Assembly: GCA_024683455.1 (NCBI GenBank)
Contig: JAIKYE010000094.1
Location: forward strand, 1-46,095
DNA length: 46,095 nucleotides
Reading direction: 5' to 3'
Origin: Bacteroidaceae bacterium
Lineage (GTDB): Bacteria; Bacteroidota; Bacteroidia; Bacteroidales; Bacteroidaceae
Of this stretch, positions 21,077-29,632 are shown one piece after another. Below the pieces are notes generated by a model. The model saw only the letters and a program-made list of their open reading frames with translations. It had not been told where the DNA came from and searched no databases. Each line of letters starts with the position of its first letter. Position 1 is the stretch's first letter. The position numbers and the translations under genes are program-made.

Positions 21077-24000
21077 ATGCAAAACAAAGGATTTGTAAAG
21101 GTTTTCGCAGTCTTGCTTACCCTTGTCTGCCTCTTCTACCTGAGTTTCTCTGTGGTTACCAACCACTTTGAGAGTAAGGCTGAGCAGTTGGCACAGACCG
21201 AGGGTCAGGAAGCAGCTGACCGTTATCTGGATTCTCTGCTCAACAACAAGGTGTACTGCAATGTCTGGACATTGAAAGAGTGCCGCGAGATGGGAATCGG
21301 TTTGGGTCTGGACCTCAAGGGTGGTATGAACGTTATCCTGGAGGTTAGTGTTCCCGACGTGGTAAAGGCTTTGGCTGACCACAAAGAGGAGACTGACGAG
21401 AACTTCCGCAAGGCCGTCGAGCAGGCGACCGGCGAGGCTGCAAACAGCCAGAGTGATTTTATTACCTTATTTATTAAAGACTACAAAGCATTGGAGCCCA
21501 ACAAGGCTTTGGCCGAACTCTTCGCAACTCAACAGCTGCGTGATAAGGTAACAACCAAGAGTACTGACAAGCAGGTAGAGAAGGTGCTACGTGAAGAAGT
21601 GAAGAGTGCTATTGACAACTCTTACAACGTACTGCGTACCCGTATCGACCGCTTTGGTGTGGTTCAGCCCAACATTCAGGCTTTGGAAGGTCAGGAGGGA
21701 CGCATCATGGTGGAAATGCCTGGTGTGAAGGAACCTGAGCGTGTACGAAAACTTTTGCAGGGAAGTGCTAACCTAGAGTTTTGGGAGACCTACAACTCAC
21801 AGGAGATTGTTCCTTTCTTGGCAACACTGGACAACAAACTAGCTGCCGTAATGAGCAATATAAAGGATGAGGCTACAGCTGATTCTGCCACTGTTGCCGA
21901 GGCAACTACTGATACTACAGCCGTTGATACTGCTGCAGCCCAGAAGGATCTTGCTGCCGTTGTTGGCGGTAATGCTGATGAAAAGAAAGAGACAGCCGCT
22001 AGTGCTGCCGACATAGAGAAGATTCGCAAACAGCACCCCTTGCTGAGCCGTCTGCAGTTGACACAGGGTGCCTATGGCTGCGTAGTTGGTTATGCCAACA
22101 AGCGCGACATGGCTGCCATCGACGAACTGCTGGCTTCACCCGAGGCTAACGAGGTTCTGCCCTCTGACGTTCGTCTGAAGTGGGGCGTGAAGGGTGTTGG
22201 CGAAGGTGAATCTTCGAACATCTATGAGCTGTATGCCATCAAGGTAACTGAGCGTAACGGCCGTGCTCCTTTGGAAGGTGATGTTATCACCGACGCCAAG
22301 GACGAGTTTGATCAGAACGGTCAGCCTTGCGTAAGCATGAAGATGAACGTGGACGGTGCACGCCGCTGGGCTGCCCTGACAAAGGCTAACCTGAAGCGCA
22401 GCGTTGCCATCGTATTGGATGACAATGTTTACAGTGCTCCTACCGTACAGAGCGAAATCACCGGCGGTAACTCTCAGATTACCGGTCGTTTCACTACCGA
22501 AGATACACGCGACCTTGCCAACGTGCTGAAGTCTGGTAAGATGCCTGCTCCCGCTAAGATTGTGAGCGAGGAGATTGTTGGTCCTTCACTGGGTGCCGAG
22601 TCTATCCAGCAGGGTATCCTGAGCTGTATCATCGCCTTCGTAATCCTGATGGTTTACATGATTGTGATGTACGGCACGATTCCCGGTATGGTTGCTAACT
22701 GCGCCCTGATTCTGAACCTCTTCTTCACCGTAGGTATTCTGACCAGCTTCCAGGCTGCCCTGACCATGAGCGGTATTGCCGGTATGGTTCTGACCCTGGG
22801 TATGGCCGTGGATGCCAACGTGCTTATCTACGAGCGTACGAAGGAGGAGATGAAGGCTGGTAAGAAGGTTCGCGAGGCTCTGTCTGCTGGTAACAGCAAC
22901 GCCTTCAGCGCTATCTTCGACTCTAACCTGACTCCATTGATTACCGCTGTTATCCTCTACTACTTCGGTACAGGACCTATCCGCGGCTTCGCTACCACAT
23001 TGTTCATTGGTATCTGTGTCAGCTTCTTCACTGCCGTATTCCTGACACGTGTGGTTTATTCACAGGTAATGGCTAAGGACAAGTGGTTAAATCTGACCTT
23101 CCGCACTCCTTTGGGAGACAAGATCTCTTTCCAGAATCCCACCTTCAAGTTCATGAGCGCTTACAAGAAGAGTTTCGTTGTCTTTGGCGTATTGGCTGTT
23201 ATTAGCATAGGCTTCATGCTGGGTCGTGGCTTCAGCAAGAGTATCGACTTCACCGGTGGTCGTAACTTCGTGGTACTGTTCGAGAACAATGTACAGCCCG
23301 AGACCGTACGTCCTATCCTAGCAGAGGCATTCCCTGAGAGTAACACCAGCGTTATTGCATTGGGTACCGAGGGTAAGACTCTACGTATCTCTACCAACTA
23401 CCGCATTCAGGAGGAGGCTATCGAGGTAGACAGCGAAATCGAAGAGAAGTTGTTTAATGCACTGAAGGGTGCTAACCTGTTGGCTGAAGACCTGACACTG
23501 GATAACTTCATCAACCGTGATGAGCGTGCCGGTGGTAGTATCATCAGTAGCCAGAAGGTAGGACCTTCTGTAGCTGCCGACATCACACGTGGTGCCATCA
23601 TCAGCGTTATTCTGGCTATTATAGCTATCTTCCTGTACATCCTGTTGCGTTTCCGCAACGTGGCCTTCTCGGTAGGTGCTATCACAGCCTTGGTATTCGA
23701 CGTTGTTCTGATTCTGGGTATGTATGCTATCTGGTGGGGTATCCTTCCCTTCTCACTGGAGATTGACCAGACCTTCATTGGTGCCGTGCTGACCGCTATC
23801 GGTTACTCTATCAACGATAAGGTGGTTGTATTCGACCGTATCCGTGAGTACATCGGCCTGTATCCCAAGCGTGACCGTCAGGAGCTCTTCAACACCTCAC
23901 TGAACAGTACATTGAACCGTACTATCAACACCTCTGTCAGCACATTCATCGTACTGGCCGTAATCTTCTGCCTGGGTGGTGCCAGCATCCGCAGTTTCGC

Positions 24001-24112
24001 CTTCGCAATGATTCTGGGTGTTATCTTCGGTACATTGTCTTCAATCTTCGTAGCTGCTCCTACCGCTTACCTGACCATGGGTAAGACCATCAAGGAGAAG
24101 ACTGAAGAATAA
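21077..24112 (+). CDS. secDF: Fused protein translocase subunit SecDF
   Basis: SecDF uses the proton gradient to help pull proteins through SecYEG. The 1011-residue protein is a single-chain SecD-SecF fusion, as usual in Bacteroidetes. The SecD part has the D1 motif GLGLDLKGGMNVILEV (75-90), a periplasmic region with VVQPNIQALEG, and the membrane motif LGMAVDANVLIYERTKEE. The SecF part starts near 685, with GFSKSIDFTGG and later AIGYSINDKVVVFDRIRE. Residues of about 258-312 are a low-complexity Ala/Thr/Asp/Glu insert in the periplasmic region. Codon bias is strong. The gene stands alone and is followed by a palindromic repeat and a terminator. Confidence 0.97.
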   Translation: MQNKGFVKVFAVLLTLVCLFYLSFSVVTNHFESKAEQLAQTEGQEAADRYLDSLLNNKVYCNVWTLKECREMGIGLGLDLKGGMNVILEVSVPDVVKALADHKEETDENFRKAVEQATGEAANSQSDFITLFIKDYKALEPNKALAELFATQQLRDKVTTKSTDKQVEKVLREEVKSAIDNSYNVLRTRIDRFGVVQPNIQALEGQEGRIMVEMPGVKEPERVRKLLQGSANLEFWETYNSQEIVPFLATLDNKLAAVMSNIKDEATADSATVAEATTDTTAVDTAAAQKDLAAVVGGNADEKKETAASAADIEKIRKQHPLLSRLQLTQGAYGCVVGYANKRDMAAIDELLASPEANEVLPSDVRLKWGVKGVGEGESSNIYELYAIKVTERNGRAPLEGDVITDAKDEFDQNGQPCVSMKMNVDGARRWAALTKANLKRSVAIVLDDNVYSAPTVQSEITGGNSQITGRFTTEDTRDLANVLKSGKMPAPAKIVSEEIVGPSLGAESIQQGILSCIIAFVILMVYMIVMYGTIPGMVANCALILNLFFTVGILTSFQAALTMSGIAGMVLTLGMAVDANVLIYERTKEEMKAGKKVREALSAGNSNAFSAIFDSNLTPLITAVILYYFGTGPIRGFATTLFIGICVSFFTAVFLTRVVYSQVMAKDKWLNLTFRTPLGDKISFQNPTFKFMSAYKKSFVVFGVLAVISIGFMLGRGFSKSIDFTGGRNFVVLFENNVQPETVRPILAEAFPESNTSVIALGTEGKTLRISTNYRIQEEAIEVDSEIEEKLFNALKGANLLAEDLTLDNFINRDERAGGSIISSQKVGPSVAADITRGAIISVILAIIAIFLYILLRFRNVAFSVGAITALVFDVVLILGMYAIWWGILPFSLEIDQTFIGAVLTAIGYSINDKVVVFDRIREYIGLYPKRDRQELFNTSLNSTLNRTINTSVSTFIVLAVIFCLGGASIRSFAFAMILGVIFGTLSSIFVAAPTAYLTMGKTIKEKTEE

Positions 24113-24113
24113 A

Positions 24114-24143
24114 AAGCCCCCTCCATCTCCCCCTTTGGGGGAG
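24114..24143 (+). repeat. C-rich/G-rich palindromic element after secDF
   Basis: Right after the secDF stop. CTCCCCC (24127-24133), TTT, GGGGGAG (24137-24143) form a perfect 7-bp stem, preceded by GCCCCCTCCAT. Related sequence appears at 30945-30973, in the FeoA-FeoB linker and in the rluA-like gene. Confidence 0.8.
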
Positions 24144-24157
24144 TGCAACTATAAAAT

Positions 24158-24195
24158 AATAGGACTCAGAAATTCTGGGTCCTATTTTCTTTTTC
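24158..24195 (+). terminator. Rho-independent terminator of secDF
   Basis: A 12-bp stem (AATAGGACTCAG with CTGGGTCCTATT, one T-G pair) and a 5-base loop, followed by TTCTTTTTC. Confidence 0.85.
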
Positions 24196-24211
24196 TATTC
24201 CCTAACCTTTA

Positions 24212-24239
24212 AACGGTAAACAGTAAACAGTAAACCGAC
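24212..24239 (-). repeat. Heptamer array after the sialidase gene
   Basis: Plus-strand units AACGGTA, AACAGTA, AACAGTA, AACCGAC. In the sense of the sialidase gene the unit reads TACTGTT. TTTACTGTTTA also occurs just after xerD. Confidence 0.75.
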
Positions 24240-24247
24240 TTTACACC

Positions 24248-26479
24248 TTACTCCACCTTCTTCTTTCCATTCTGAATATAGATACTATTCTTGGGTGCTA
24301 CGGGATGTTTGCGTCCGGCCGTATCGTAGATGGTGTTATCCCTAAGATCCAGCATAGTAACGTTGCGCATGCCGTCGGGGGTTACGATGTTGGCCGAAAC
24401 GGGATGAAAGGGCTGGTCGGAAGTGAAGCTGTATTTGCCATTGCTGGCCCAACGCAAGCTAAAGCGAACGAAGCGCATGGTGTAACCGCCAAAGAGACCT
24501 TCCTCTTCGTAGTAAACCCCCAGGGTGCCATCGGGAAGAACGGTAGCCGCGCTATAGGCCGAACCACGAGGACAGATGGTCTTGGGAGTTGCGAAGGTCA
24601 CCCCTTCGTTGGTAGAGAGGGCAATGGATACATTCTGGCGGGAGGGATTGTTAGGACCGGTCTGGAAGACGATATTCCAGGGATTCCCGTCGAGTTTAGA
24701 ACACCAGTACATATATTCGCCGTCGCAGGCATTACCGTTGATGCCTGTTGTGAAGCGTGTCTGTGGGGCCTTCTTCCAAGTCACGCCATCATCAGACGTT
24801 ACATTATAATAATTATAACCGCTGGCTCGCACGCTGATAGCCAGATCTCCATTGTTTCGCTCCAGAATCTTAGGCTCGTCGGCTGCCGTTGTACCGCTCT
24901 TTCCGCTTACATACCAGGTAAGGCCGCCATCCTTGGACATAAAGCTGTAGTAGTTCTGCGTGACATTATTATTGCTCCCGTCGGGTGACTCGCGATTCAC
25001 GAAAGGTGAAACCAGTGTGCCGTCGCGTTTCTGCAATCCGGCACCCGAGCCCGAGAAACCGGCCATCCAGTTGGGGTGGGGGCTGCCGGCTGCATAGAGC
25101 TCCTTGGTGTGATCTATGGGGGCTTCCCAGGTAAGACCGCCATCATGGCTGACTATAGTCTTCCAGGCCTGCGGCTTATCGGGCGTAGAAGAGAAGAAGC
25201 CCGTTCCGTTGGGCGAACTGGTCATGATGCCAATGATATCACCATTCTGCCGGTTGGTAATCAGCGATGCATCTCCGTGCCCGTAGTCACCTCCTGTCTT
25301 GGCTGTACCCGCAACGGTGACTGGGTCGCTCCATGTGCGACCGTTATCCTCGGAATACTGTGCCACAACATAGCAGTGTGTGGGCAGGTCGACATTATGA
25401 TTCTTGCGGTCGTCGGTAAGCGCTATGAGCCGTTTGCCGTCCGCGCTGGCGCAGATAGCCGGAATGCGGTAGTAAAGGCTTCCCTTATCCATAGGCATCA
25501 GCACGCTACTCTCCGTCAGGAAGATGGTGGCTGCATTAGCCGGATTGCCGTTAGATTCAGCCAGCGACTTTCCGTCTATTGTATAGGAAGTGATGGTGGC
25601 ATCTACGGTGTTACCCTCTTGAGCCGCTCCGTCGATATCCAGCGCAATCCACAGGTAATGCGTGCCCGTTGTAAGGCTTCGGTTGCCCGTGATGGTGTAT
25701 GTGCCGTCTTCTGCAATCGAACCCTCGGCAAAGAGTATGCCGTTGTTTTCGCGCCATTTCATCGATTCTTCCTTGTCGATAAAGAGTTCCTGCGCATTGG
25801 TGGCAAAGTAAGCACGGACGGCCTTTATGTTTTCCAGTTTTGTCGCTCTTAGTTTGCCTTTTACCCCTTGAAACGCCACATTGCCCGAGAGACCGCTAAC
25901 GGTAAGCGTGCTACGCAAGATGCCCACATCGGTGTTGCCGATTCCTGTGGTTACCTTTCCCTGCTCGACCTTAGTGGCTGAGACTTTAGCCTCGGAATCA
26001 CCCTTGATGGTAACGGAGAAACTGGAGAGCAGTGTACCTGTATTCTCTCCGGTGATCGTGAACGTGAAGCTGCTGCACTTCACTCCATCGGCCTGTATCG
26101 GCGTGGAAACCGACGATGTGATGGTGCGGGCCGACTCGCCTTCGACGGTTAGGGTCTGGTTGCTGCTGAGTGCTTTAGCTTGGAAAGAATAGCTGCAGAT
26201 ATCAAAACCGGCAGGTGCCGTAACGGTATAGGTAGCCTTCTTGGCTGTACCTGAACGGGCATCGATATTGTTGCCGTTCCACTGCATATTATTGGCGTTG
26301 GAGCGCAGTGTCAATAGTCCGTCAGTACTGGTCCATACGGATGCCCAGGTTCCGTTGGCGTTCGTGGCAGTGAACTTGCCACTCTGCTTGTTGATGGAGT
26401 ATGTGATGGTCTCTTCGGCATAAGCGCCAATGGCTAAGATAAAGAGAGTCAGAAAGGTTATAAATGTTCTCTTTTTCAT
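24248..26479 (-). CDS. Secreted exo-alpha-sialidase (GH33)
   Basis: The start is the ATG at 26479 (MKKRTFITFLTLFILAIGAYA, a signal peptide); upstream frame to 26575 is promoter DNA. The 743-residue protein has a beta-rich first module (about 22-160), a sialidase N-terminal domain (about 170-310) and the six-bladed catalytic propeller (about 320-705). Arg338 is in the YRIPA motif, which binds the sialic acid carboxylate. Asp boxes read SEDNGRTW, SHDGGLTW, SKDGGLTW and TSDDGVTW. The nucleophile Tyr should be in AYSAATVLPDG and its partner Glu in DEPKILE. The tail NSIYIQNGKKKVE resembles that of the GH2 protein. It releases terminal sialic acid from host glycans or mucin. Confidence 0.93.
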   Translation of the reverse strand: MKKRTFITFLTLFILAIGAYAEETITYSINKQSGKFTATNANGTWASVWTSTDGLLTLRSNANNMQWNGNNIDARSGTAKKATYTVTAPAGFDICSYSFQAKALSSNQTLTVEGESARTITSSVSTPIQADGVKCSSFTFTITGENTGTLLSSFSVTIKGDSEAKVSATKVEQGKVTTGIGNTDVGILRSTLTVSGLSGNVAFQGVKGKLRATKLENIKAVRAYFATNAQELFIDKEESMKWRENNGILFAEGSIAEDGTYTITGNRSLTTGTHYLWIALDIDGAAQEGNTVDATITSYTIDGKSLAESNGNPANAATIFLTESSVLMPMDKGSLYYRIPAICASADGKRLIALTDDRKNHNVDLPTHCYVVAQYSEDNGRTWSDPVTVAGTAKTGGDYGHGDASLITNRQNGDIIGIMTSSPNGTGFFSSTPDKPQAWKTIVSHDGGLTWEAPIDHTKELYAAGSPHPNWMAGFSGSGAGLQKRDGTLVSPFVNRESPDGSNNNVTQNYYSFMSKDGGLTWYVSGKSGTTAADEPKILERNNGDLAISVRASGYNYYNVTSDDGVTWKKAPQTRFTTGINGNACDGEYMYWCSKLDGNPWNIVFQTGPNNPSRQNVSIALSTNEGVTFATPKTICPRGSAYSAATVLPDGTLGVYYEEEGLFGGYTMRFVRFSLRWASNGKYSFTSDQPFHPVSANIVTPDGMRNVTMLDLRDNTIYDTAGRKHPVAPKNSIYIQNGKKKVE

Positions 26480-26511
26480 GATATTTTTTGTTTGGGATAG
26501 AAAATTTGGGT

Positions 26512-26543
26512 GCAAGATACAAAAAAAACGGTGACAGAACAAA
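26512..26543 (-). promoter_or_regulatory. Promoter of the sialidase gene
   Basis: On the minus strand, TTTG (plus 26540-26543), a spacer of 20, then TATCTTGC (plus 26512-26519), one base off TAnnTTTG at position 7. The leader is about 25-30 bases. Confidence 0.6.
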
Positions 26544-26581
26544 AAAAACGCGGAAAAACACTTTATAACCGACAAAACTCT

Positions 26582-26589
26582 TAACTTTG
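26582..26589 (+). promoter_or_regulatory. -7 box before the nitrilase-family gene
   Basis: TAACTTTG matches TAnnTTTG and lies about 22 bases before the GTG start. The -33 region (CACTTTA) is poor. Confidence 0.5.
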
Positions 26590-26611
26590 CAAACTAAATG
26601 CGTATTTGATT

Positions 26612-27358
26612 GTGAAGGTAAGCATTCTACAGCACGATATCATGTGGGGAGAGCCCGCAAAGAACAGACTGCGTCTAACCGAGCAGATAACCGCCCAGTC
26701 TGGTGTCGACCTGTATGTGCTGACCGAAATGTGGTCCACAGGCTTTGCCACAGAACCCGTAGGGTTGGCCGAACGGGATAATGTCTCGCTGGAATGGATG
26801 AAACAGATGGCGCAGCAGCAGAATGCAGCCATAGCTGGAAGCATCGCGGTGGAGGAGGACGGACGGTTCTACAACCGACTGTACTTCGTAAAGCCCGACG
26901 GCTCTGTAGCATATTATGACAAGCGTCACCTCTTTGCCTATGGCGGCGAAGACAGATACTATAGCCGTGGCATCAAGCGTGTAGTGGTGGAATGGAGGGG
27001 CGTGAGATTCCTGCTTACCGTGTGTTATGATTTGCGTTTCCCCATAGGGATGCGCAACCACAACGACTATGATGCCCTTATCTGCGTAGCCAATTGGCCC
27101 ACGCAACGCATAGAAGCATGGAACACGCTGCTCAGGGCAAGGGCCATAGAGAACCAGTGCTATGCAATAGGTGTGAATCGTGTAGGCCGCGATTCGGTCT
27201 GCGAATATTGTGGTGAATCTGCCGTTATTCATCCCTATGGGCATGCCATTGCAGCGTGCGAACGCAACAAGGAAGGATATGCAGAAGCTATATTAGACAT
27301 GCAGGCATTGGAGGATTTCAGGAAGAAATTCCCCGTGCTGAGCGAAACAGACATTTGA
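26612..27358 (+). CDS. Nitrilase-superfamily amidohydrolase (omega-amidase-like)
   Basis: The protein has the Glu-Lys-Cys triad of the carbon-nitrogen hydrolase family: Glu39 in VLTEMW, Lys104 in YYDKRHL, Cys138 in TVCYDLRFP. The layout (KRHLFAYGGED and NWPTQRIEAWNTLLRARAIENQ) is that of Nit2/YafV omega-amidases, which hydrolyse alpha-ketoglutaramate or alpha-ketosuccinamate formed by glutamine or asparagine transaminases. The 248-residue length fits. The start is set at the GTG at 26612, giving MKVSILQHD as in relatives; TTG at 26606 is possible and no in-frame ATG is available. The keto-acid block starts 26 bases later, so cotranscription is possible. Confidence 0.85.
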   Translation: MKVSILQHDIMWGEPAKNRLRLTEQITAQSGVDLYVLTEMWSTGFATEPVGLAERDNVSLEWMKQMAQQQNAAIAGSIAVEEDGRFYNRLYFVKPDGSVAYYDKRHLFAYGGEDRYYSRGIKRVVVEWRGVRFLLTVCYDLRFPIGMRNHNDYDALICVANWPTQRIEAWNTLLRARAIENQCYAIGVNRVGRDSVCEYCGESAVIHPYGHAIAACERNKEGYAEAILDMQALEDFRKKFPVLSETDI

Positions 27359-27384
27359 AATAGGAAAATAAAAACAATATAAGC

Positions 27385-28995
27385 ATGGAAAAGAAACTTT
27401 TATTGGGTGATGAGGCCATTGCACTGGGTGCGCTGCATGCTGGACTTTCTGGTGTGTATGCTTATCCCGGCACCCCATCTACGGAAATTACGGAATTCAT
27501 TCAATTGAATCCGCTGGCGAAGGAACGTAATGTTCACAGCCGTTGGTGCACCAACGAGAAGACGGCTATGGAGGCTGCCCTGGGTATGTCCTTCATGGGC
27601 AAGCGTGCACTGGTTTGTATGAAACACGTGGGAATGAACGTCTGTGCCGACCCCTTTGTAAACAGCGGCATGACGGGTGTAAACGGTGGTGTTGTGGTCT
27701 TGGTGGCCGATGACCCATCTATGCATAGCAGTCAGGATGAGCAGGACAGCCGTTTCTATGGTAAGTTTGCCATGATTCCTACGTTCGAGCCTTCCAGCCA
27801 ACAGGAAGCTTATGACATGATGGAGGTCGCCTTCGATTACTCCGAAAAGCAGTGCCTGCCTGTGCTGATGCGTGTCACCACCCGTATGGCACACAGCCGC
27901 GCTGTGGTAAAGGTAAAGGATGAGGCTCGTAAGGAAAACGAGATGAACTATAACGCCGTAGCTGCCAACTGGGTGCTTCTGCCAGCCAATGCCCGCAAGC
28001 GTAATGACAAGGTAACAGCTCAGCAGGCACAGTTGGAGGAGGATGCCGCCAACTCTCCTTACAATCGCCTGAAACTTAGCGGTAAAGCTCCTTTGGGTAT
28101 CATTGCCAGTGGCATCGCCTATAATTATGTAAAAGAATCGGGTGTGGATGTCCCTATCCTTAAGATTTCTCAATATCCTCTTCCCAAGAAGTTGGTACGG
28201 CAGCTGTTGGATAGTTGCGAGAAGGTGATGGTGGTTGAGGAAGGCCAGCCATTCATCGAGGAACAGGTTCGCGGGGTCTTCGAGAGCCAGAATATTCTGG
28301 GTCGTCTCACAGGCGAACTTCCCCGTACAGGCGAACTTACACCCGACAGTGTGGCAGCTGCGCTGAATGCGCAACTTTCGGAAAATCCAAAGAAATTGGA
28401 AATTCCGGAGATTCCCGCTTTAGTTGCGGCTCGTCCCCCTCAACTCTGTCAGGGCTGCGGTCACCGCGATGTGTATACCGCTCTAAACGAAGTGTTGAAA
28501 GAGTACGAGAATCCCCGTGTCTTTGGTGATATCGGTTGTTATACGCTGGGTTTCCTGCCTCCCTATCGTGCAATTCACTCTTGTGTAGATATGGGAGCCA
28601 GCATCACTATGGCCAAGGGTGCCAGCGATGCCGGTCAGTGGCCTGCAGTAGCTATCATTGGTGACTCTACCTTTACCCATAGCGGTATGACCGGCCTCTT
28701 GGATGCCGTAAACGAGAAAGCTAACATCACCGTCATTATCTCCGACAACTTCACTACCGCTATGACAGGCGGTCAGGACTCTGCCGGAACCAATAAGTTC
28801 GAGGCTATCTGCCTGGGTCTTGGTGTAGAACCCGAGCATCTGCATGTGGTAGTTCCCCTGCCCAAGAACATGCCTGAGATTATCCGCATCATCCGCGAGG
28901 AGATCAACTATAAGGGTGTTTCTGTTATCATTCCGCAACGTGAATGCATCCAGACATTTAAGAGACATGCAAAAGAACGTAAGCAAAATAGCTAA
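27385..28995 (+). CDS. iorA: Indolepyruvate:ferredoxin oxidoreductase, alpha subunit
   Basis: This thiamine-diphosphate enzyme interconverts aryl-pyruvates plus CoA with arylacetyl-CoA, CO2 and reduced ferredoxin. The 536-residue chain has the N-terminal pyrimidine-binding domain (GDEAIALGALHAGLSGVYAYPGTPSTEI), a middle transketolase-like domain, and the C-terminal TPP-pyrophosphate domain (about 350-520) with CQGCGHRD, GDIGCYTLG and GDSTFTHSG...NITVIISDN. It ends at IIPQRECIQTFKRH and lacks the C-terminal two-cluster ferredoxin domain of archaeal IorA. To my knowledge the short form is usual in Bacteroides. The stop codon lies in the heptamer array that separates it from iorB. Confidence 0.93.
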   Translation: MEKKLLLGDEAIALGALHAGLSGVYAYPGTPSTEITEFIQLNPLAKERNVHSRWCTNEKTAMEAALGMSFMGKRALVCMKHVGMNVCADPFVNSGMTGVNGGVVVLVADDPSMHSSQDEQDSRFYGKFAMIPTFEPSSQQEAYDMMEVAFDYSEKQCLPVLMRVTTRMAHSRAVVKVKDEARKENEMNYNAVAANWVLLPANARKRNDKVTAQQAQLEEDAANSPYNRLKLSGKAPLGIIASGIAYNYVKESGVDVPILKISQYPLPKKLVRQLLDSCEKVMVVEEGQPFIEEQVRGVFESQNILGRLTGELPRTGELTPDSVAAALNAQLSENPKKLEIPEIPALVAARPPQLCQGCGHRDVYTALNEVLKEYENPRVFGDIGCYTLGFLPPYRAIHSCVDMGASITMAKGASDAGQWPAVAIIGDSTFTHSGMTGLLDAVNEKANITVIISDNFTTAMTGGQDSAGTNKFEAICLGLGVEPEHLHVVVPLPKNMPEIIRIIREEINYKGVSVIIPQRECIQTFKRHAKERKQNS

Positions 28996-29021
28996 TGTTC
29001 AATGTTCAATGTTCAATGTTC
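28994..29021 (+). repeat. AATGTTC heptamer array between iorA and iorB
   Basis: Four perfect AATGTTC units. The first begins on the last two bases of the iorA stop codon (TAA), and the iorB ATG follows 8 bases after the last unit. This is the same unit family as at 13921-13984, in the same orientation. Confidence 0.9.
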
Positions 29022-29029
29022 AACGAAAA

Positions 29030-29602
29030 ATGAAATGTGATATCATACTTTGTGGCGTGGGAGGACAAGGCATCCTCTCAATCGCTACTATCATTGGCGA
29101 AGCAGCCATGAACGAGAACCTATATATCAAGCAGGCCGAGGTACACGGCATGAGTCAGCGAGGCGGTGATGTGCAGTCGAATCTGCGTATCAGCTCCGAC
29201 CCCATTGCCAGCGACCTTATTTCCCTCGGCGGAGCTGACGTTATCATCTCTATGGAACCCATGGAGGCTTTGCGCTACCTGCCTTACCTGAATAAGGAAG
29301 GTTGGGTTATTACCTCCAGCGCTCCGTTCATCAATATCCCTAACTATCCCAATATCGAGGATATTAAGGCCGAACTGGCTAAGCTCCCCCATGTTGTAGC
29401 CATAGATATAGAGCAATTGGCCAAGGACAATCAGATACCCCGTTCTGCCAATGTTATCCTATTGGGTGCTGCCCAGAAAGCCCTCGGCATAGATTACGCT
29501 ACATTGGAGAATGCTATCCGCAGCGTCTTCGGTCGTAAGGGTGATGCCGTAGTAGAGGCCAACATCAAAGCCTTGGCATTAGGACGTGAGGCGCAGAAAT
29601 AG
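29030..29602 (+). CDS. iorB: Indolepyruvate:ferredoxin oxidoreductase, beta subunit
   Basis: The 190-residue partner of IorA belongs to the pyruvate ferredoxin/flavodoxin oxidoreductase gamma-type domain family. Visible motifs are CGVGGQGILSIATIIGEAA near the start, EVHGMSQRGGDVQS (HGMSQRGG is the family signature) and NVILLGAAQKALG. The start is the ATG at 29030, just after the repeats; the upstream frame overlaps iorA. It acts with IorA in the cytoplasm and is presumably needed for activity. Confidence 0.93.
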   Translation: MKCDIILCGVGGQGILSIATIIGEAAMNENLYIKQAEVHGMSQRGGDVQSNLRISSDPIASDLISLGGADVIISMEPMEALRYLPYLNKEGWVITSSAPFINIPNYPNIEDIKAELAKLPHVVAIDIEQLAKDNQIPRSANVILLGAAQKALGIDYATLENAIRSVFGRKGDAVVEANIKALALGREAQK

Positions 29603-29632
29603 TTGATGGTTTAGTGATGAGAGTTTAGAGAT
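29601..29632 (+). repeat. Weak heptamer-like spacer between iorB and the aminotransferase gene
   Basis: AGTTGAT, GGTTTAG, TGATGAG, AGTTTAG run in a 7-base register from the iorB stop codon to 4 bases before the next ATG. Only GTTTAG is truly repeated (14 bases apart), so this is the weakest example. Confidence 0.4.

Noticed and set aside
26479..26575. Longer N-terminus of the sialidase
   Set aside because: The upstream frame covers the promoter, and the signal peptide starts at the later ATG.
27400..28374. 324-codon open frame antisense to iorA
   Set aside because: It lies opposite a clear gene, has no recognisable domain and is explained by codon bias of iorA. Other long antisense frames (for example 24305-24988, 25076-25852, 7343-7921) were rejected for the same reason.
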